From an uncultured Methanobrevibacter sp. (GTDB taxonomy: Archaea > Methanobacteriota > Methanobacteria > Methanobacteriales > Methanobacteriaceae), in contig OMVY01000007.1 in assembly GCA_900314635.1 (NCBI GenBank), positions 39,179 to 103,178 on the forward strand: a stretch of DNA of 64,000 nt. Reading direction: 5' to 3'. Of this stretch, positions 16,731 through 27,360 are shown one piece after another. Numbering within the stretch: the stretch's first letter is position 1; each line of letters starts with the position of its first letter. The notes beneath the pieces were generated by a model. The model did not search any database. It worked only from the letters and a program-made list of their open reading frames with translations, and was not told where the DNA came from. The position numbers and the translations under genes were made by a program.

Positions 16731-18062
16731 TTGGCAAAGTTTGATGATAAAATCGATTTGTACGACGATAGAGGTAACTTAGTCGAATCTGAGGTACCTA
16801 TTGAAGCTATCAGTCCTTTACATAACCCTGCTATTAAGAACATTATTAGCGGTGTAAAAAGAACTGTAGCTGTAAGTTTAGGCGGTATCGAAAAATCTTT
16901 AAAAACTGGTGCTGTCGGTGGAGCAAAATCCAAGATCTTAGGAAGAGAAATGGATTTAGCTCTTGTTGAAAACGCTGACAACATTGCAGCATCCTTAAAA
17001 GATATGCTCCAAGTTAAAGAAGACGATGATACCAAAGTAGAAGTTCTTTCTGGTGGAAAAACTATTTTAGTTCAAGTTCCTACTATCAGATTAGACTCTG
17101 CTGCAGAATACTCCGTTGCAACTTTAGCAACTGCAACTGCATTAACTCAAACCATTATTAAAGAATTTGATGTAAGCATGTACGATGCAAACATGGTTAA
17201 AGCTGCAATCTTAGGTAGATACCCACAATCTGTTGAATACATGGGTTCCAACTTAAAAACTATGTTAGACGTGCCACAAAAACTCGAAGGTCCAGGTTAC
17301 TCTTTAAGAAACATTAAAGCAAACGACTTCGTAGCTGCAACTTTAAAAAACACTTTACAAGCTACTGCACTTGCAAGTATCTTCGAACAAACTGCTATGT
17401 TTGAAATGGGTGACGCAGTAGGTGCATACGAAAGAATGCACTTATTAGGTTTAGCTTACCAAGGTTTAAACGCAGACAACATGGTATTAGATTTAGTAAA
17501 AGACAATGCTGTTGACGGAACTGTAGGTTCCATCGTACAAGACACCATTGCAAAAGCTGAAGCTGATGGCATTATTGCTGCAGAAAAAGACTTAAACGGA
17601 TTCAGCCTTTACGGAACCAACGATGCAGCTAAATGGAACGCATATGCTGCTGCTGGTTGTACCGCTGCAATTATGGTAAACGTTGGTGCAGCAAGAGCTG
17701 CTCAAGGTATTCCATCCACTATCCTCTACTTCAACGACAACATTGAATTCGCTACTGGTTTACCAAGTATCGACTGGGGTAGAGCTGAAGGTGTAGCTGT
17801 TGGATTCTCTTTCTTCTCTCACTCCATTTACGGTGGTGGAGGTCCTGGTTTATTCAACGGTAACCACGTAGTAACCAGACACAGTAAAGGATTCACTATT
17901 CCTTGCGTAGCTGCAGGTATGGCATTAGATGCTGGTACTCAACTTTTCTCCCCAGAAGCAACTTCTGGTTTAATTAAAGAAGTATACAGTGAGATTGACG
18001 AATTCAGAGAACCTCTCAAATATGTTGCTGAAGCAGCTGCTGAGATCAAAGGTGACTTCTAA
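16731..18062 (+). CDS. mcrB: Methyl-coenzyme M reductase beta subunit
   Basis: A 443-residue McrB, the beta subunit of the alpha2-beta2-gamma2 enzyme that reduces methyl-coenzyme M with coenzyme B to release methane. The open frame extends upstream to 16656. The true start is taken as TTG at 16731, because AGGAGGG lies 7-13 bases before it and the protein then begins (M)[15 protein letters not shown], the family N-terminus, with the family's usual length. C-terminal motifs include [21 protein letters not shown], which lines the active-site channel. Codon use is strongly biased, as expected for an abundant protein. First gene of mcrBDCGA. Confidence 0.97.
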   Translation: MAKFDDKIDLYDDRGNLVESEVPIEAISPLHNPAIKNIISGVKRTVAVSLGGIEKSLKTGAVGGAKSKILGREMDLALVENADNIAASLKDMLQVKEDDDTKVEVLSGGKTILVQVPTIRLDSAAEYSVATLATATALTQTIIKEFDVSMYDANMVKAAILGRYPQSVEYMGSNLKTMLDVPQKLEGPGYSLRNIKANDFVAATLKNTLQATALASIFEQTAMFEMGDAVGAYERMHLLGLAYQGLNADNMVLDLVKDNAVDGTVGSIVQDTIAKAEADGIIAAEKDLNGFSLYGTNDAAKWNAYAAAGCTAAIMVNVGAARAAQGIPSTILYFNDNIEFATGLPSIDWGRAEGVAVGFSFFSHSIYGGGGPGLFNGNHVVTRHSKGFTIPCVAAGMALDAGTQLFSPEATSGLIKEVYSEIDEFREPLKYVAEAAAEIKGDF

Positions 18063-18119
18063 GTAATCTAATTAATTTATTAATTAAAATCTAATTTAGC
18101 AAATGATTGAGGTTTATTA

Positions 18120-18575
18120 ATGGATATTGAAATTTTCCCCCACAGAATTCTAGGTGCTGATACCACCGAAAAATTATTGAATGATATTGAATCTTTAGAT
18201 GAAGTTAAAAGAACTGTGCTTCAAGGACCTAGGCTTCCTCCTCAAGATGATATCGATCGTCGATATGGAGACCGCCGCATAATCACTGTTAATGGTGAAG
18301 AGGTTGAATTGAAGGTTAAAACAGGCAGAATTTGGATTGAATTATACGAGGATGTGGGTATTGAAAAAATCAGAAGCATATGTGATGAACATATTAAAAA
18401 CGGTTTTGATATTAATACCAGCAAATCTCAGTATATTAGAAAACAAAGAACTGTAACTGATGATATCAAATATGGTTCCGGAACTGAACTTCCTGAGGAA
18501 TTCATTGGAATTTCAGATACTCGTTCTCAATTCAAAGATAATGTTGACATTCTAAGAAGAGATCAAGGGGAATAA
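18120..18575 (+). CDS. mcrD: Methyl-coenzyme M reductase operon protein D
   Basis: A 151-residue McrD with DIEIFPHRILGADTTEKLLND at its N-terminus and GPRLPPQDD in the first third, both typical. McrD associates with the unactivated apo-enzyme and is thought to help assembly or F430 loading. It lies 57 bases after mcrB and 22 bases before mcrC, all in one operon. Its codon bias is weaker than that of the structural genes mcrB, mcrG and mcrA, consistent with lower protein need. Confidence 0.95.
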   Translation: MDIEIFPHRILGADTTEKLLNDIESLDEVKRTVLQGPRLPPQDDIDRRYGDRRIITVNGEEVELKVKTGRIWIELYEDVGIEKIRSICDEHIKNGFDINTSKSQYIRKQRTVTDDIKYGSGTELPEEFIGISDTRSQFKDNVDILRRDQGE

Positions 18576-18597
18576 TTGACACTTACCATGTGATAAT

Positions 18598-19194
18598 ATG
18601 ATTGGAAGATGTACTCACGTTGTTGACTGTAGGGAAACAAGAGGTCTTGGTGAAGGAGGAGGAATTGCTCAAAGAGGAACTTTCGCCGAGTGCGGAAGCG
18701 ATGTCTTGGCAGTTGCCATGTCTCCAGGTCGAAGACACATTACCAAACCTGTTTGTGAAATTACATTTGCATTGCGTGAAGCTAACTTGTTAACCAGTAC
18801 CATGATTTTAAATGCGGGTAGTGGTGTTCCGCATGATACACCCGGTGCTAGCGGAGGCAGTTTGTTTGGTTTATCCGACAGGGAAGTCGAACAGATGGAA
18901 CGCTTCAAGGTACTTGTAATTCATTTAGGCGGAGTAAGAAACCATATTATTTACAAGGCAAGATTAATATTAAGAAATGTAAATAAACCATGTGTGATTA
19001 TTTGTGAATATCCTGTAGACTTTGAAGATTTTGCAAAAATCGGCGTCAAGACCGCACAGGTCATGCCGGATGAAGTAAAAACACAAGGGAAAATTATGAA
19101 TATAGTTACAGGTGTTATCAGAGGCGAAACCGCTTCTCAGGAAAAATTAGATGAGATTATTAGAAAAGTTAAATTAACATTAGGAGATGCATGA
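18598..19194 (+). CDS. mcrC: Methyl-coenzyme M reductase operon protein C, MCR activation factor
   Basis: A 198-residue McrC. Recognisable segments are [28 protein letters not shown] at the N-terminus, [19 protein letters not shown], and [21 protein letters not shown]. McrC belongs to the ATP-dependent complex that reduces the nickel of F430 to Ni(I) and so activates MCR. Its presence marks this as the type I (mcr) rather than the type II (mrt) operon, because mrt operons lack a C gene. Its stop overlaps a possible mcrG start at 19191. Confidence 0.95.
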   Translation: MIGRCTHVVDCRETRGLGEGGGIAQRGTFAECGSDVLAVAMSPGRRHITKPVCEITFALREANLLTSTMILNAGSGVPHDTPGASGGSLFGLSDREVEQMERFKVLVIHLGGVRNHIIYKARLILRNVNKPCVIICEYPVDFEDFAKIGVKTAQVMPDEVKTQGKIMNIVTGVIRGETASQEKLDEIIRKVKLTLGDA

Positions 19195-19196
19195 TT

Positions 19197-19949
19197 ATGG
19201 CACAATTTTATCCAGGAACTTCTCAGGTTGCTCAAAACAGAAGAAACTTCACTAACCCTGAGTACGAATTAGAAGTTTTAAGAGAAATATCTGACGAAGA
19301 CGTAGTAAAACTCTTAGGTCACAGAGCTCCAGGTGAAGAATACAAATCCGTTCACCCACCACTCGATGAGATGGACGAACCTGATGACATTATTAGAGAA
19401 TTAGTAGAACCTATTGACGGTGCAAAAGCAGGAGACCGTGTAAGATACATTCAATTCGTAGACTCCATGTACTTCGCACCAGCTCAACCTTACTTAAGAG
19501 CAAGATCCTACTTAAACAGATACAGAGGAGTAGACACAGGTACATTATCCGGTAGACAAATTATCGAAGCTCGTGAAAGAGATGTAGAACGTATTTCCAA
19601 AGAATTACTCGAAAACGAATACTTTGACCCAGCACGTACTGGAATCAGAGGTTCTGGTGTACACGGACACTCTTTAAGACTCGATGAAAACGGTTTAATG
19701 TTTGACATGCTCAGAAGACAAGTATTCAACAAAGAAACCGGTAAAGTAGAAATGGTAAAAGACCAAATCGGACACGAATTAGATGAACCTGTTGTATTAG
19801 GTGAACCATTAGATGAAGAGACCTTGAGAGCTAAAACCACTATTTACAGAATTGATGGTGAAGCTTACAAAGATGACGCTGATGCTGTAGAAGTATTAAA
19901 CAAAATCTTTGTAACAAGATCCAACTATGGTTACAACCCAGAGTTATAG
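19197..19949 (+). CDS. mcrG: Methyl-coenzyme M reductase gamma subunit
   Basis: A 250-residue McrG beginning [18 protein letters not shown]. Characteristic segments are [38 protein letters not shown] and [15 protein letters not shown]. It caps the active site and contributes to coenzyme binding. Start choice: ATG at 19197 gives the family N-terminus, but ATG at 19191, which overlaps the mcrC stop as ATGA, has GGAG closer to the ideal spacing and would add M-I. Strong codon bias. Followed after 23 bases by mcrA with its own AAGGAGG. Confidence 0.97.
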   Translation: MAQFYPGTSQVAQNRRNFTNPEYELEVLREISDEDVVKLLGHRAPGEEYKSVHPPLDEMDEPDDIIRELVEPIDGAKAGDRVRYIQFVDSMYFAPAQPYLRARSYLNRYRGVDTGTLSGRQIIEARERDVERISKELLENEYFDPARTGIRGSGVHGHSLRLDENGLMFDMLRRQVFNKETGKVEMVKDQIGHELDEPVVLGEPLDEETLRAKTTIYRIDGEAYKDDADAVEVLNKIFVTRSNYGYNPEL

Positions 19950-19972
19950 GAGAATTAAGGAGGTTAATTAAT

Positions 19973-21625
19973 ATGGCTGATAAAAAATTCTTAGATGCAA
20001 TGACCAAAAAATTCAAAGAAGCTCCAGATGAAAAAACTACCACCTTCTATAACATGGGTGGTTGGAAACAATCTGAGAGAAAAACTGCATTTGTAAACGA
20101 AGGTAAAGCTATTGCTGAGAAAAGAGGAATCCCTATGTACAACCCTGACATTGGTAACCCTCTTGGACAAAGAGCTTTAATGAGCTACCAATTATCCGGA
20201 ACCGACACTTTTGTTGAAGGTGACGATTTACACTTTGTTAACAACGCAGCTATCCAACAAGCATGGGATGACATTAGAAGAACTGTAATTGTAGGATTAA
20301 ACACTGCACACAACGTACTCGAGAAAAGATTAGGTATGGAAGTAACTCCTGAAACCATTACCAACTACCTCGAAGTTGTAAACCACGCTATGCCTGGTGC
20401 AGCTGTAGTACAAGAGCACATGGTAGAAACCGACCCATTACTCGTAGAAGACTCCTACGTAAAAGTATTTACTGGTGACGACGAATTAGCAGACGAAATC
20501 GACTCTGCATTCGTTTTAGACATCAACAAACAATTCCCAGAAGAACAAGCTGAAGCTTTAAAAGCTGAAGTAGGCGGAGCAATTTGGCAAGCTGTACACA
20601 TTCCTTCCGTTGTAGGAAGAGTTTGTGATGGTGGTACAACTTCCAGATGGTCTGCTATGCAAATTGGTATGTCAATGATTTCCGCATACGGTCAATGTGC
20701 TGGTGAAGGAGCTACTGGTGACTTCGCATACGCATCCAAACACGCAGAAGTTATTGGTATGGGTACTTACTTACCTATCAGAAGAGCAAGAGCAGGAAAC
20801 GAGCTCGGTGGTGTCCCATTCGGATTCATGGCTGATATCGCACAAGGTACCAGAGTAACCGACGACCCTGTTAAATCTTCATTAGAAGTAGTAGCTTTAG
20901 GTGCAGCTTTATACGACCAAATCTGGTTAGGTTCTTACATGTCTGGTGGTGTAGGATTCACTCAATACGCAACTGCAGCATACACTGACAACGTATTAGA
21001 TGACTTCTCATACTACGGTAAAGACTACGTAGAAGACAAATATGGTGGTTTAACTGAAGCTCCTAACAATATGGACACTGTTTTAGATGTAGGTTCCGAA
21101 GTAACATTCTACTCACTTGAACAATACGAAGAATACCCAGCATTACTTGAAACCCACTTCGGTGGATCTCAAAGAGCTGCTGTAGTATCTGCTGCTGCTG
21201 GTATTTCCACAGCATTCGCTACCGGTAACGGTCAAACTGGTTTAAGTGCATGGTACTTAGCACAATACTTACACAAAGAACAACACTCCAGATTAGGATT
21301 CTACGGTTACGACTTACAAGATCAATGTGGTGCAGCTAACGTATTCGCTATCAGAAACGACGAAGGTCTGCCAATTGAATTAAGAGGTCCTAACTACCCT
21401 AACTATGCAATGAACGTAGGTCACCAAGGTGAATACGCAGGTATTGCTCAAGCACCTCACTCCGCTCGTGGAGACGCTTTCGCAATGAACCCTCTCGTTA
21501 AAATTACTTTCTCTGACCCTAACTTAGTATTCGACTTCTCACAAGTACGTGCTGAATTCGCTAAGGGTGCATTAAGAGAATTCGAACCTGCTGGTGAAAG
21601 AAGCCTCATCATCCCTGCAAAATAA
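19973..21625 (+). CDS. mcrA: Methyl-coenzyme M reductase alpha subunit
   Basis: A 550-residue McrA, the subunit that holds coenzyme F430. All positions known to be modified in Methanothermobacter MCR are conserved at the same numbers: His257 (KHAEVIG), Arg271 in [16 protein letters not shown], Gln400 in GSQRAAV, Gly445 in [12 protein letters not shown] (thioglycine in known enzymes) and Cys452. The Arg271 methyltransferase Mmp10 is encoded upstream. The match of numbering shows no indels up to residue 452. Ribosome-binding site AAGGAGG at 19957-19963. The stop codon sits in the loop of a hairpin. This would be the standard marker gene for placing the organism. Confidence 0.98.
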   Translation: MADKKFLDAMTKKFKEAPDEKTTTFYNMGGWKQSERKTAFVNEGKAIAEKRGIPMYNPDIGNPLGQRALMSYQLSGTDTFVEGDDLHFVNNAAIQQAWDDIRRTVIVGLNTAHNVLEKRLGMEVTPETITNYLEVVNHAMPGAAVVQEHMVETDPLLVEDSYVKVFTGDDELADEIDSAFVLDINKQFPEEQAEALKAEVGGAIWQAVHIPSVVGRVCDGGTTSRWSAMQIGMSMISAYGQCAGEGATGDFAYASKHAEVIGMGTYLPIRRARAGNELGGVPFGFMADIAQGTRVTDDPVKSSLEVVALGAALYDQIWLGSYMSGGVGFTQYATAAYTDNVLDDFSYYGKDYVEDKYGGLTEAPNNMDTVLDVGSEVTFYSLEQYEEYPALLETHFGGSQRAAVVSAAAGISTAFATGNGQTGLSAWYLAQYLHKEQHSRLGFYGYDLQDQCGAANVFAIRNDEGLPIELRGPNYPNYAMNVGHQGEYAGIAQAPHSARGDAFAMNPLVKITFSDPNLVFDFSQVRAEFAKGALREFEPAGERSLIIPAK

Positions 21626-21635
21626 ATTTGCAGGG
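21613..21635 (+). terminator. Hairpin over the mcrA stop codon
   Basis: CCCTGCAAA (21613-21621) pairs perfectly with TTTGCAGGG (21627-21635) around the loop ATAAA, which contains the TAA stop. No T-run follows, so it may act as a 3' mRNA stabiliser or processing boundary rather than a simple terminator. Confidence 0.6.
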
Positions 21636-22428
21636 TTTGAGTCTTGAATCATTAGGTTTAAAGTAATTTAATGGTACAAATAGAAAAGATCTTTTGATCT
21701 TAGAATCAAACACAAAAATAGAGGCATATGCCTTAGGGATTTATAAATAAGGGTTTAAAACCAATGGTTTTAATTTGGAAAGTTTTTCTTTCACCTTATT
21801 TATTTTTTTCAAAATTTTAGATTGTTCTATTAAATAAGAATTGATTTTTATTCAATCGGTTTTGAATAAAAAGGTTGAGAGAGGTCAATTTCTTAAATAA
21901 GTTTAGTAAAACTTATATATTGCAATTTAAAAAAATTATATTAAGATTATGATAATAATCTTTAAAATAAAATAATTTTTAGGTATTCTTAAAAATTTTT
22001 TAAAAGATTTTTAATAAAAAAAGTTTTATTTAGGTTTTTTTCGAATTTAATGATTTTTAATAAGTTTTTTAAGAAACCAATTAAGTTATTTTATGCTTTA
22101 TCTTATTAATTATTCAAGTTTAATTATTAAGATTTTTAGATTTATTCATCAAATATTTCATTCTTAACACATTAAGGATTTAATCTAGCTAGATTAAAAG
22201 CTTAGTGATTAATCTTCACGGCTTATTTGATTTAAAAAATCTTTGTTTAAGTTTTGAAGTATAATCATAGAATATGAATTATTTTATCAAATAATTGGAT
22301 CTTTGGATTCAATCTAGCAATTGTTGGATTTAATAATTCTTATTAGTAGAATATATCTAAAGTGATTATTTTTTAATCACAACTTTGTTTATTAAATTTA
22401 ATTTAATAATTTAGGAGGAAAAGAAAAA
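21636..22428. other. 793-base mcr-mtr spacer with long mtr leader
   Basis: No gene is seen. TTATATAT at 21913-21920 (in AAACTTATATATTG) is the best TATA box, which would give a leader of almost 500 bases before mtrE. In it lie the perfect palindrome TTAATCTAGCTAGATTAA (22180-22197), a partial repeat of its half (CAATCTAGCAATTG near 22310), and a hairpin GTGATTA/TAATCAC (22362-22380) about 50 bases before the mtrE start. Confidence 0.55.
22180..22197 (+). promoter_or_regulatory. 18-base perfect palindrome in the mtr leader
   Basis: TTAATCTAGCTAGATTAA reads the same on both strands. Its CTAGCTAG core resembles the AGCTAGCT cores in the mcr leader (16629-16636) and mvh leader (33619-33626). Confidence 0.6.
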
Positions 22429-23301
22429 ATGGACCCTGTTACATTAGGTGTAGTCGCATTAATGGGCGCTGCTGCTACTATTGCAGGTGCTGCAGAGGAC
22501 TTAGAGTCAGACATAGGTTCTCAAAGTAACCCTAACTCACAAGTACAGCTTGCTCCTCAGATGGGACACTTACACCGTATGATAAATAAGGCAGCTTCTG
22601 GTGAACCAGTTTCTTATGGAGTATGGTGTGGTACCGCTGGTGCTATAGCAGCTCTTGCTATATCCGCAGGCATCATTCCAGTCGTAGCAATTGCTATGGG
22701 TTCAACTGTCGCTGCATTCGTTCACGCAATTTATACAGTCACATCACACCTGGGTAGGATTGTTGGTCAATCTCAATTCGAACAACCATTATTTATGGAT
22801 GTATTAACTCAATCATTAGGACCAATCGCTGCTCACGGTTTTATAGCTAGTTTTGGTATTGTAGGTATGTCTTACTTAATGACCCTTCCATTAGACGGAT
22901 TAGGACACCCATTCCCATTACCTTTACTCGCAATGCTCTGGGGAATAACTATTGGAGCAATCGGATCATCCACTGGGGATGTTCACTACGGTTCTGAAAG
23001 TGAATATCAAAAATTCGAGTACGGTGGAGGTACTCCTGTAGCTATTCAAGGTGATATCGTAACTAAAGCTCCAACTGGTGCAAAAAACTCTATCGATGTA
23101 GGTAACTTTTGTGCTAAGTATGGTGGACCTTTAACTGGATTCTGTTTCGGACTCATTGTCTTCGTAAGCTTCTGGATTACCTTAGTATTCGGAACCGTAC
23201 CTGGACAAATCGTAGGTATTGTTATCATCGTATTATTAATCTTAGGTAACATGTATCTCGAGAAGTTCGCAAGAACAAAATTCGGTCCATATGAGGAATA
23301 A
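22429..23301 (+). CDS. mtrE: Tetrahydromethanopterin S-methyltransferase subunit E
   Basis: A 290-residue integral membrane subunit of the Na+-pumping MtrA-H complex, which transfers methyl from methyl-H4MPT to coenzyme M. N-terminus MDPVTLGVVALMGAAATIAGAAEDLESDIGSQ and several hydrophobic helices fit MtrE. Its loop contains QLAPQMGHLHRMINKAASGEP. Preceded by TAGGAGG and first of mtrEDCBAFGH. Membrane subunits C, D and E form the ion-translocating core. Confidence 0.96.
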   Translation: MDPVTLGVVALMGAAATIAGAAEDLESDIGSQSNPNSQVQLAPQMGHLHRMINKAASGEPVSYGVWCGTAGAIAALAISAGIIPVVAIAMGSTVAAFVHAIYTVTSHLGRIVGQSQFEQPLFMDVLTQSLGPIAAHGFIASFGIVGMSYLMTLPLDGLGHPFPLPLLAMLWGITIGAIGSSTGDVHYGSESEYQKFEYGGGTPVAIQGDIVTKAPTGAKNSIDVGNFCAKYGGPLTGFCFGLIVFVSFWITLVFGTVPGQIVGIVIIVLLILGNMYLEKFARTKFGPYEE

Positions 23302-23313
23302 GGAGGCTTCATT

Positions 23314-24030
23314 ATGGAACTTATTAGTTTAATTATATTAGTCATATTTATTGTCGCAGGTGGAGTCTGCATTGGTGGAGGTGTACACTTCATTCCTGTA
23401 GGAGGTGCTCCTGCAGCTATGTCTACCGCTACTGGTGTAGGTACAGGTACTGCAATGTTAGCAGCTGGTGCAGGTTTAACTGGACTGATCACTGCTGCTT
23501 CAATGACTGGCCAAGCTTGGTATTTAGTAGCATTAGCTGGTGCAGTTGGTGCTATGTTAATGATGGGTATTACCATGCTTATTGCTAATTTTGTATATAT
23601 TTTTGGTGTAGGTATCGTACCAGCTTCAAGTAAAGCTTCTATTGACCCAATCACCAAATTAGACCAAGACCCATATAAAACTCCGGGTACCGAAGGTCAC
23701 GGTGTACCTACTGTTTGTTTCGTAAGTGGTATTATCGGTGCTTTACTCGGTGGTGCTGGAGGAGGATTAGTATACTATGCTGTAGACTCATTCGCATCCG
23801 CTTCTACTGTTTTATCTGGTGTTGACGCTACTGCTGCTGCTGGACTTGCAGCTATTGTTTCCGTAGGTATCTTCTTTATTAATTCTGTAGCTGCTTCCTA
23901 TAACATTGGAGGTACTATTGAAGGTTTCCACGACCCTAAATTCAAAAGAATTCCTAAAGGAATATTAGCTTCTGCAATCATGTCTTTAGTAGCTGCTATT
24001 TTTGTAATTTTAATGTTAGGAGGTATTTAA
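23314..24030 (+). CDS. mtrD: Tetrahydromethanopterin S-methyltransferase subunit D
   Basis: A 238-residue polytopic membrane protein. It has a glycine/alanine-rich second segment (GGGVHFIPVGGAPAAMSTATGVGTGTAM-type), the loop KLDQDPYKTPGTEGHGVPTVCF, and a C-terminal NSVAASYNIGGTIEGFHDPKF followed by a last helix. These are typical of MtrD. It starts 12 bases after mtrE, behind AAGGAGG. Confidence 0.95.
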   Translation: MELISLIILVIFIVAGGVCIGGGVHFIPVGGAPAAMSTATGVGTGTAMLAAGAGLTGLITAASMTGQAWYLVALAGAVGAMLMMGITMLIANFVYIFGVGIVPASSKASIDPITKLDQDPYKTPGTEGHGVPTVCFVSGIIGALLGGAGGGLVYYAVDSFASASTVLSGVDATAAAGLAAIVSVGIFFINSVAASYNIGGTIEGFHDPKFKRIPKGILASAIMSLVAAIFVILMLGGI

Positions 24031-24031
24031 G

Positions 24032-24832
24032 ATGGCTGAAAGTAACTTACTTAATCAAAATAATCTCTTAATTTTAGGTATTGTCGGTGGATTAATTGGT
24101 ATTTATTTATCTGGTCTTTCTACCATTGGCGGACTCATTTCCTGTCTCGGAGGAATCTGTGCTATCGTTTGGGGTGCAGATGCAATCCGTAGAGTAGCAA
24201 GTTACGGTTTAGGTACTGGTGTACCTTCCATCGGATACATGTCCTTAGGTATTGCAACCGTAGGTTCCATTGCAGGTTTAACTGCTGTTTTAGCATTCCC
24301 TGCATTAGGTGGTTTAGCTATCGCTGCTCCTATCTTAGGTTTAATCTTTACCATGATCATTGGTGCATGTATGGGACTTGTTGCTGTAAAAATTATTGGA
24401 ATGAAGATTCCTATTATGGTAAGATGTACTGTTGAAATCGCAGGCGCTGCTTCCTTATCAATCTTAGCATTCTCCTCTGCTGTTGCAGGAGGATTTGCTG
24501 CTGCTGATATCTTAAACTATGTTGTAGCTCCAGGTTTCATCGCATTGTTTTATATTATGAATTGTATGGCTATCCAACATCCATATAACGCATGTTTAGG
24601 TCCTAACGAAGAACAAACCAGAACCTTAAAATGTGCTGCTTCCACTGCATTCTTAGCAATGACCATTACCGGTATTATTGCATTATCTCATGCAGGTGTT
24701 GTTCCAGCAATACTCATCTTAATTGTTGGTCTCTGTGGATGGTATGTTTCATTTAAAGCATTCTTGAAAGCTTCTTACGAAGCTGCTGCTTCTGTAAAAT
24801 GGACTGGTCTATGGCCTAAAGTAGAGGAATAA
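24032..24832 (+). CDS. mtrC: Tetrahydromethanopterin S-methyltransferase subunit C
   Basis: A 266-residue membrane protein with about seven to eight hydrophobic helices. DAIRRVASYGLGTGVPSIGYM and the loop MNCMAIQHPYNACLGPNEEQ are characteristic of MtrC. The gap to mtrD is a single base, so translation is probably coupled. Confidence 0.95.
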   Translation: MAESNLLNQNNLLILGIVGGLIGIYLSGLSTIGGLISCLGGICAIVWGADAIRRVASYGLGTGVPSIGYMSLGIATVGSIAGLTAVLAFPALGGLAIAAPILGLIFTMIIGACMGLVAVKIIGMKIPIMVRCTVEIAGAASLSILAFSSAVAGGFAAADILNYVVAPGFIALFYIMNCMAIQHPYNACLGPNEEQTRTLKCAASTAFLAMTITGIIALSHAGVVPAILILIVGLCGWYVSFKAFLKASYEAAASVKWTGLWPKVEE

Positions 24833-24846
24833 GGAGGATATCATAA

Positions 24847-25164
24847 ATGTTACCATTAGTTCAAGTTGTTCCTGAAATGAACTTAAATCTTGATCCTGAA
24901 TCCGGTCTTATCGGAGCAGGCGGAGGAGATTTAATCATCGTTTCAATGGATGAAATTAATGAAGAAATCGCAAAAGTAGAAGCTGCTGCTGATGAATTAA
25001 TGAATTCCTTAGACCCTATGACCTCACCATTAGGTTCCTTCCCAGGAAGAGAAGGCAACTTTGTTGTTGCAGGTACTTTAACAAACATGGTTTACGGATT
25101 CTTAATCGGTTTATTTGTCATTATTGCAGCTATGCCTTTATTACAAGTATGGGGGATTTTATAG
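24847..25164 (+). CDS. mtrB: Tetrahydromethanopterin S-methyltransferase subunit B
   Basis: A 105-residue subunit: a soluble N-terminal part ([20 protein letters not shown]) and one C-terminal membrane helix ([20 protein letters not shown]). It is thought to hold the complex together at the membrane. AAGGAGG precedes the start. Confidence 0.94.
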   Translation: MLPLVQVVPEMNLNLDPESGLIGAGGGDLIIVSMDEINEEIAKVEAAADELMNSLDPMTSPLGSFPGREGNFVVAGTLTNMVYGFLIGLFVIIAAMPLLQVWGIL

Positions 25165-25902
25165 ATGGTAGATAAAAAACCTACTTCAGATACTTGGCCT
25201 GTTGTTAGTGGGGATTATATAGTAGGAGATCCTGAAAGCCCTGTAGCTGTTGTAACCCTCGCTTCACACAATGAAGATGTTGGTGCAGCTGCTGGTGCAG
25301 CAATTTCTGGTCCTTGTAAAACAGAAAACTTAGGAATAGAAAAAGTTATCGCTAACACAGTTTCAAACCCTAACATCCGTTTCATGATCTTATGTGGTGC
25401 AGAAGTACAAGGCCACATTACTGGTGAAAGTATTAAAGCATTACACGCAAACGGCTGTGACCCTGAGAAAAAGAAAATCACTGGTGCTCCTGGTGCTATT
25501 CCATTCGTAGAAAACATCCCTATGGATGGTGTGGAAAGATTCCAAAACCAAATGGAGATCGTTGATTTGATTGATGTTGAAGATGCTGGACAAATTACTG
25601 CTAAGGTCAAAGAATGTATTGAGAAAGACCCTGGTGCTTTTGAAGAAGACGCAATGGTCATCGAAGTAAGCGACGATGACGATGAAGAGGATGACGGTGA
25701 AGAAGTACGTCCTATTACCGCTGAGACTGCTTTAATTGAAGCAAGAATCAGAAACATCGATACTCAGATTAAACTTATCGGTGCAGTTCAAAGAAACATG
25801 GCTGGTAACTACGCTGGTAAAGTTCAAGGTATTATGATGGGACTTGCATTTACTTTAGTGCTCGGATTCTTATTTATTGCAGCACCTATTTTAGGTTTAT
25901 AA
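25165..25902 (+). CDS. mtrA: Tetrahydromethanopterin S-methyltransferase subunit A (corrinoid protein)
   Basis: A 245-residue MtrA. The cobamide is held by His84 in [21 protein letters not shown], which matches the axial ligand of known MtrA. A glycine-rich [18 protein letters not shown] segment precedes it. A very acidic stretch ([12 protein letters not shown]) links the cobamide domain to a single C-terminal membrane helix ([20 protein letters not shown]). The ATG follows the mtrB stop with no gap. The methyl group is carried on the cobalt between H4MPT and coenzyme M. Confidence 0.97.
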   Translation: MVDKKPTSDTWPVVSGDYIVGDPESPVAVVTLASHNEDVGAAAGAAISGPCKTENLGIEKVIANTVSNPNIRFMILCGAEVQGHITGESIKALHANGCDPEKKKITGAPGAIPFVENIPMDGVERFQNQMEIVDLIDVEDAGQITAKVKECIEKDPGAFEEDAMVIEVSDDDDEEDDGEEVRPITAETALIEARIRNIDTQIKLIGAVQRNMAGNYAGKVQGIMMGLAFTLVLGFLFIAAPILGL

Positions 25903-25918
25903 ACTGGAGGTTTTAAAT

Positions 25919-26125
25919 ATGGTTAGATTTTCAAACAAACCAGTTACTCGTGGAATAAAAGATGCTGCTAGTGCTGTTGAATACCGTTCTAAACTCTTAG
26001 GAAGAGAAGGAAGATTATATGCTGGTTTAATTACTACTAGATTCTCAGGAATTTCTATTGGTATTTTAATTGCACTTATCTTAGTAGTCATTATTCCTTA
26101 TTTAGCAAAATTATGTGGATTATAG
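25919..26125 (+). CDS. mtrF: Tetrahydromethanopterin S-methyltransferase subunit F
   Basis: A 68-residue subunit: a basic N-terminal half with NKPVTRGIKDAASAVEYRSKLLGRE, and a C-terminal membrane helix (ISIGILIALILVVIIPYLAKL). The sequence resembles the C-terminal part of MtrA in some methanogens. ACTGGAGG is the ribosome-binding site. Confidence 0.94.
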   Translation: MVRFSNKPVTRGIKDAASAVEYRSKLLGREGRLYAGLITTRFSGISIGILIALILVVIIPYLAKLCGL

Positions 26126-26136
26126 AGGTGTTTTAA

Positions 26137-26391
26137 ATGGCTGATGAAAAAGATCCAGTACCTCAAATTATTGTATCTACCGATGATATGAACGCAGCAA
26201 CTCAAAAATTAGATGAGGCTGAAGAAAAAGTTGAATTCGCAGTTGGTGAATACTTCCAACGTTTAGGTCAACAAACAGGTAGAGATATTGGTATTTTATA
26301 TGGTATAATTATAGGTCTTGCAATTTTAGTTGTATCCATTGAATTTAATGTAATGTCAGTGGTATCCACAATGTTTGCAGGATTAATTTAA
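26137..26391 (+). CDS. mtrG: Tetrahydromethanopterin S-methyltransferase subunit G
   Basis: An 84-residue subunit with an acidic helical front ([22 protein letters not shown]), the segment [18 protein letters not shown], and a C-terminal membrane helix. It is typical of MtrG and sits between mtrF and mtrH with short spacings. Confidence 0.94.
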   Translation: MADEKDPVPQIIVSTDDMNAATQKLDEAEEKVEFAVGEYFQRLGQQTGRDIGILYGIIIGLAILVVSIEFNVMSVVSTMFAGLI

Positions 26392-26405
26392 TCGGAGGAT
26401 TAAAA

Positions 26406-27347
26406 ATGTTTAGGTTTGATAAAGAACAACTCGTCATTGATGTTGCTGGTGTAAAACTCGGAGGACAACCTGGTGAATATCCTACTGTTTTATGTGGTAC
26501 CATCTTCTATGGCGGACACAAAATTATTAGTGATGAAAAAGAGGGTATCTTTGATAAAGATGCTGCTGAAGAAAGAATTAAAACAATGGAAGAATTTTCA
26601 GATATTACTGGTAACCCATGTGTTATCCAGACTTTCGGTGCAACCCCTACTGCAATGGTTAAATACTTAGATTTCGTTGGAGAAGTATCCGACAAACCAT
26701 TCATGATCGACTCTACTTCCGCTGCTGCAAAAATTGATGGAGCAAAATTTGTAGACGAAGCAGGACTTGGTGAAAGAGCTATTTACAACTCTTTAAACAT
26801 GTCTTGTGAAGCAGATGAGATTCAAGCTGTTGCTGACTCCAGTATTGAAGCTTCAATTCTCTTAGGTTTCAACCCAATGCAAGCTGGTGTACAAGGTAAG
26901 ATCGAAATCTGGGAAAACGGTGGAGGAGTAATTGACGAAGGTGTATTAGAAATGGCTGAAAGATGTGGTATTACCAAACCATTCATGGACGTAGCTATTA
27001 CTCCTTTAGGTCAAGGTGCAGGTCCTGCTGTAAGAACTTCCTTCGCAGTAAAATCCAAATGGGGATACCCAGTAGGTTCCGGTATTCACAACGTACCTTC
27101 TGCATGGGATTGGTTAAGATCCTTCAGAAAACCTCGTGAAGACGGTAAAGACATTTGGCACGTATGTGACGTAGGTTCCAACTTCGTACAACAAATGGCT
27201 GGTGGAGACTTCGTTCTCTTCGGTCCTATCGAAAACGCTAACATGGCTTTCCCTGGTTGTGCACAAACCGATATCTTTATTGCTGAAGCAGCTAAAGATT
27301 TAGGTACCGAACCTATCGAAGAACACCCAATCAACAAATTATTATAA
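26406..27347 (+). CDS. mtrH: Tetrahydromethanopterin S-methyltransferase subunit H
   Basis: A 313-residue soluble subunit with the fold of B12-dependent methyltransferases. It moves the methyl group from methyl-H4MPT to the cobamide of MtrA. Motifs: FDKEQLVIDVAGVKLGGQPGEYPTV, GNPCVIQTFGATPTAMVKYLDF, and the late segment CDVGSNFVQQMAGGDFVLFGPIENA. Ribosome-binding site CGGAGG. It is the last gene of the operon and is followed at once by a terminator-like hairpin. Confidence 0.97.
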   Translation: MFRFDKEQLVIDVAGVKLGGQPGEYPTVLCGTIFYGGHKIISDEKEGIFDKDAAEERIKTMEEFSDITGNPCVIQTFGATPTAMVKYLDFVGEVSDKPFMIDSTSAAAKIDGAKFVDEAGLGERAIYNSLNMSCEADEIQAVADSSIEASILLGFNPMQAGVQGKIEIWENGGGVIDEGVLEMAERCGITKPFMDVAITPLGQGAGPAVRTSFAVKSKWGYPVGSGIHNVPSAWDWLRSFRKPREDGKDIWHVCDVGSNFVQQMAGGDFVLFGPIENANMAFPGCAQTDIFIAEAAKDLGTEPIEEHPINKLL

Positions 27348-27360
27348 TTTAAAGGGTCCT

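Noticed and set aside
18602..18793. Short alternative frame inside mcrC
   Set aside because: McrC in the other frame is complete and conserved; this frame matches nothing.
21636..22428. Riboswitch (for example cobalamin) upstream of mtr
   Set aside because: Hairpins are present, but I see no B12-box or other known riboswitch consensus.
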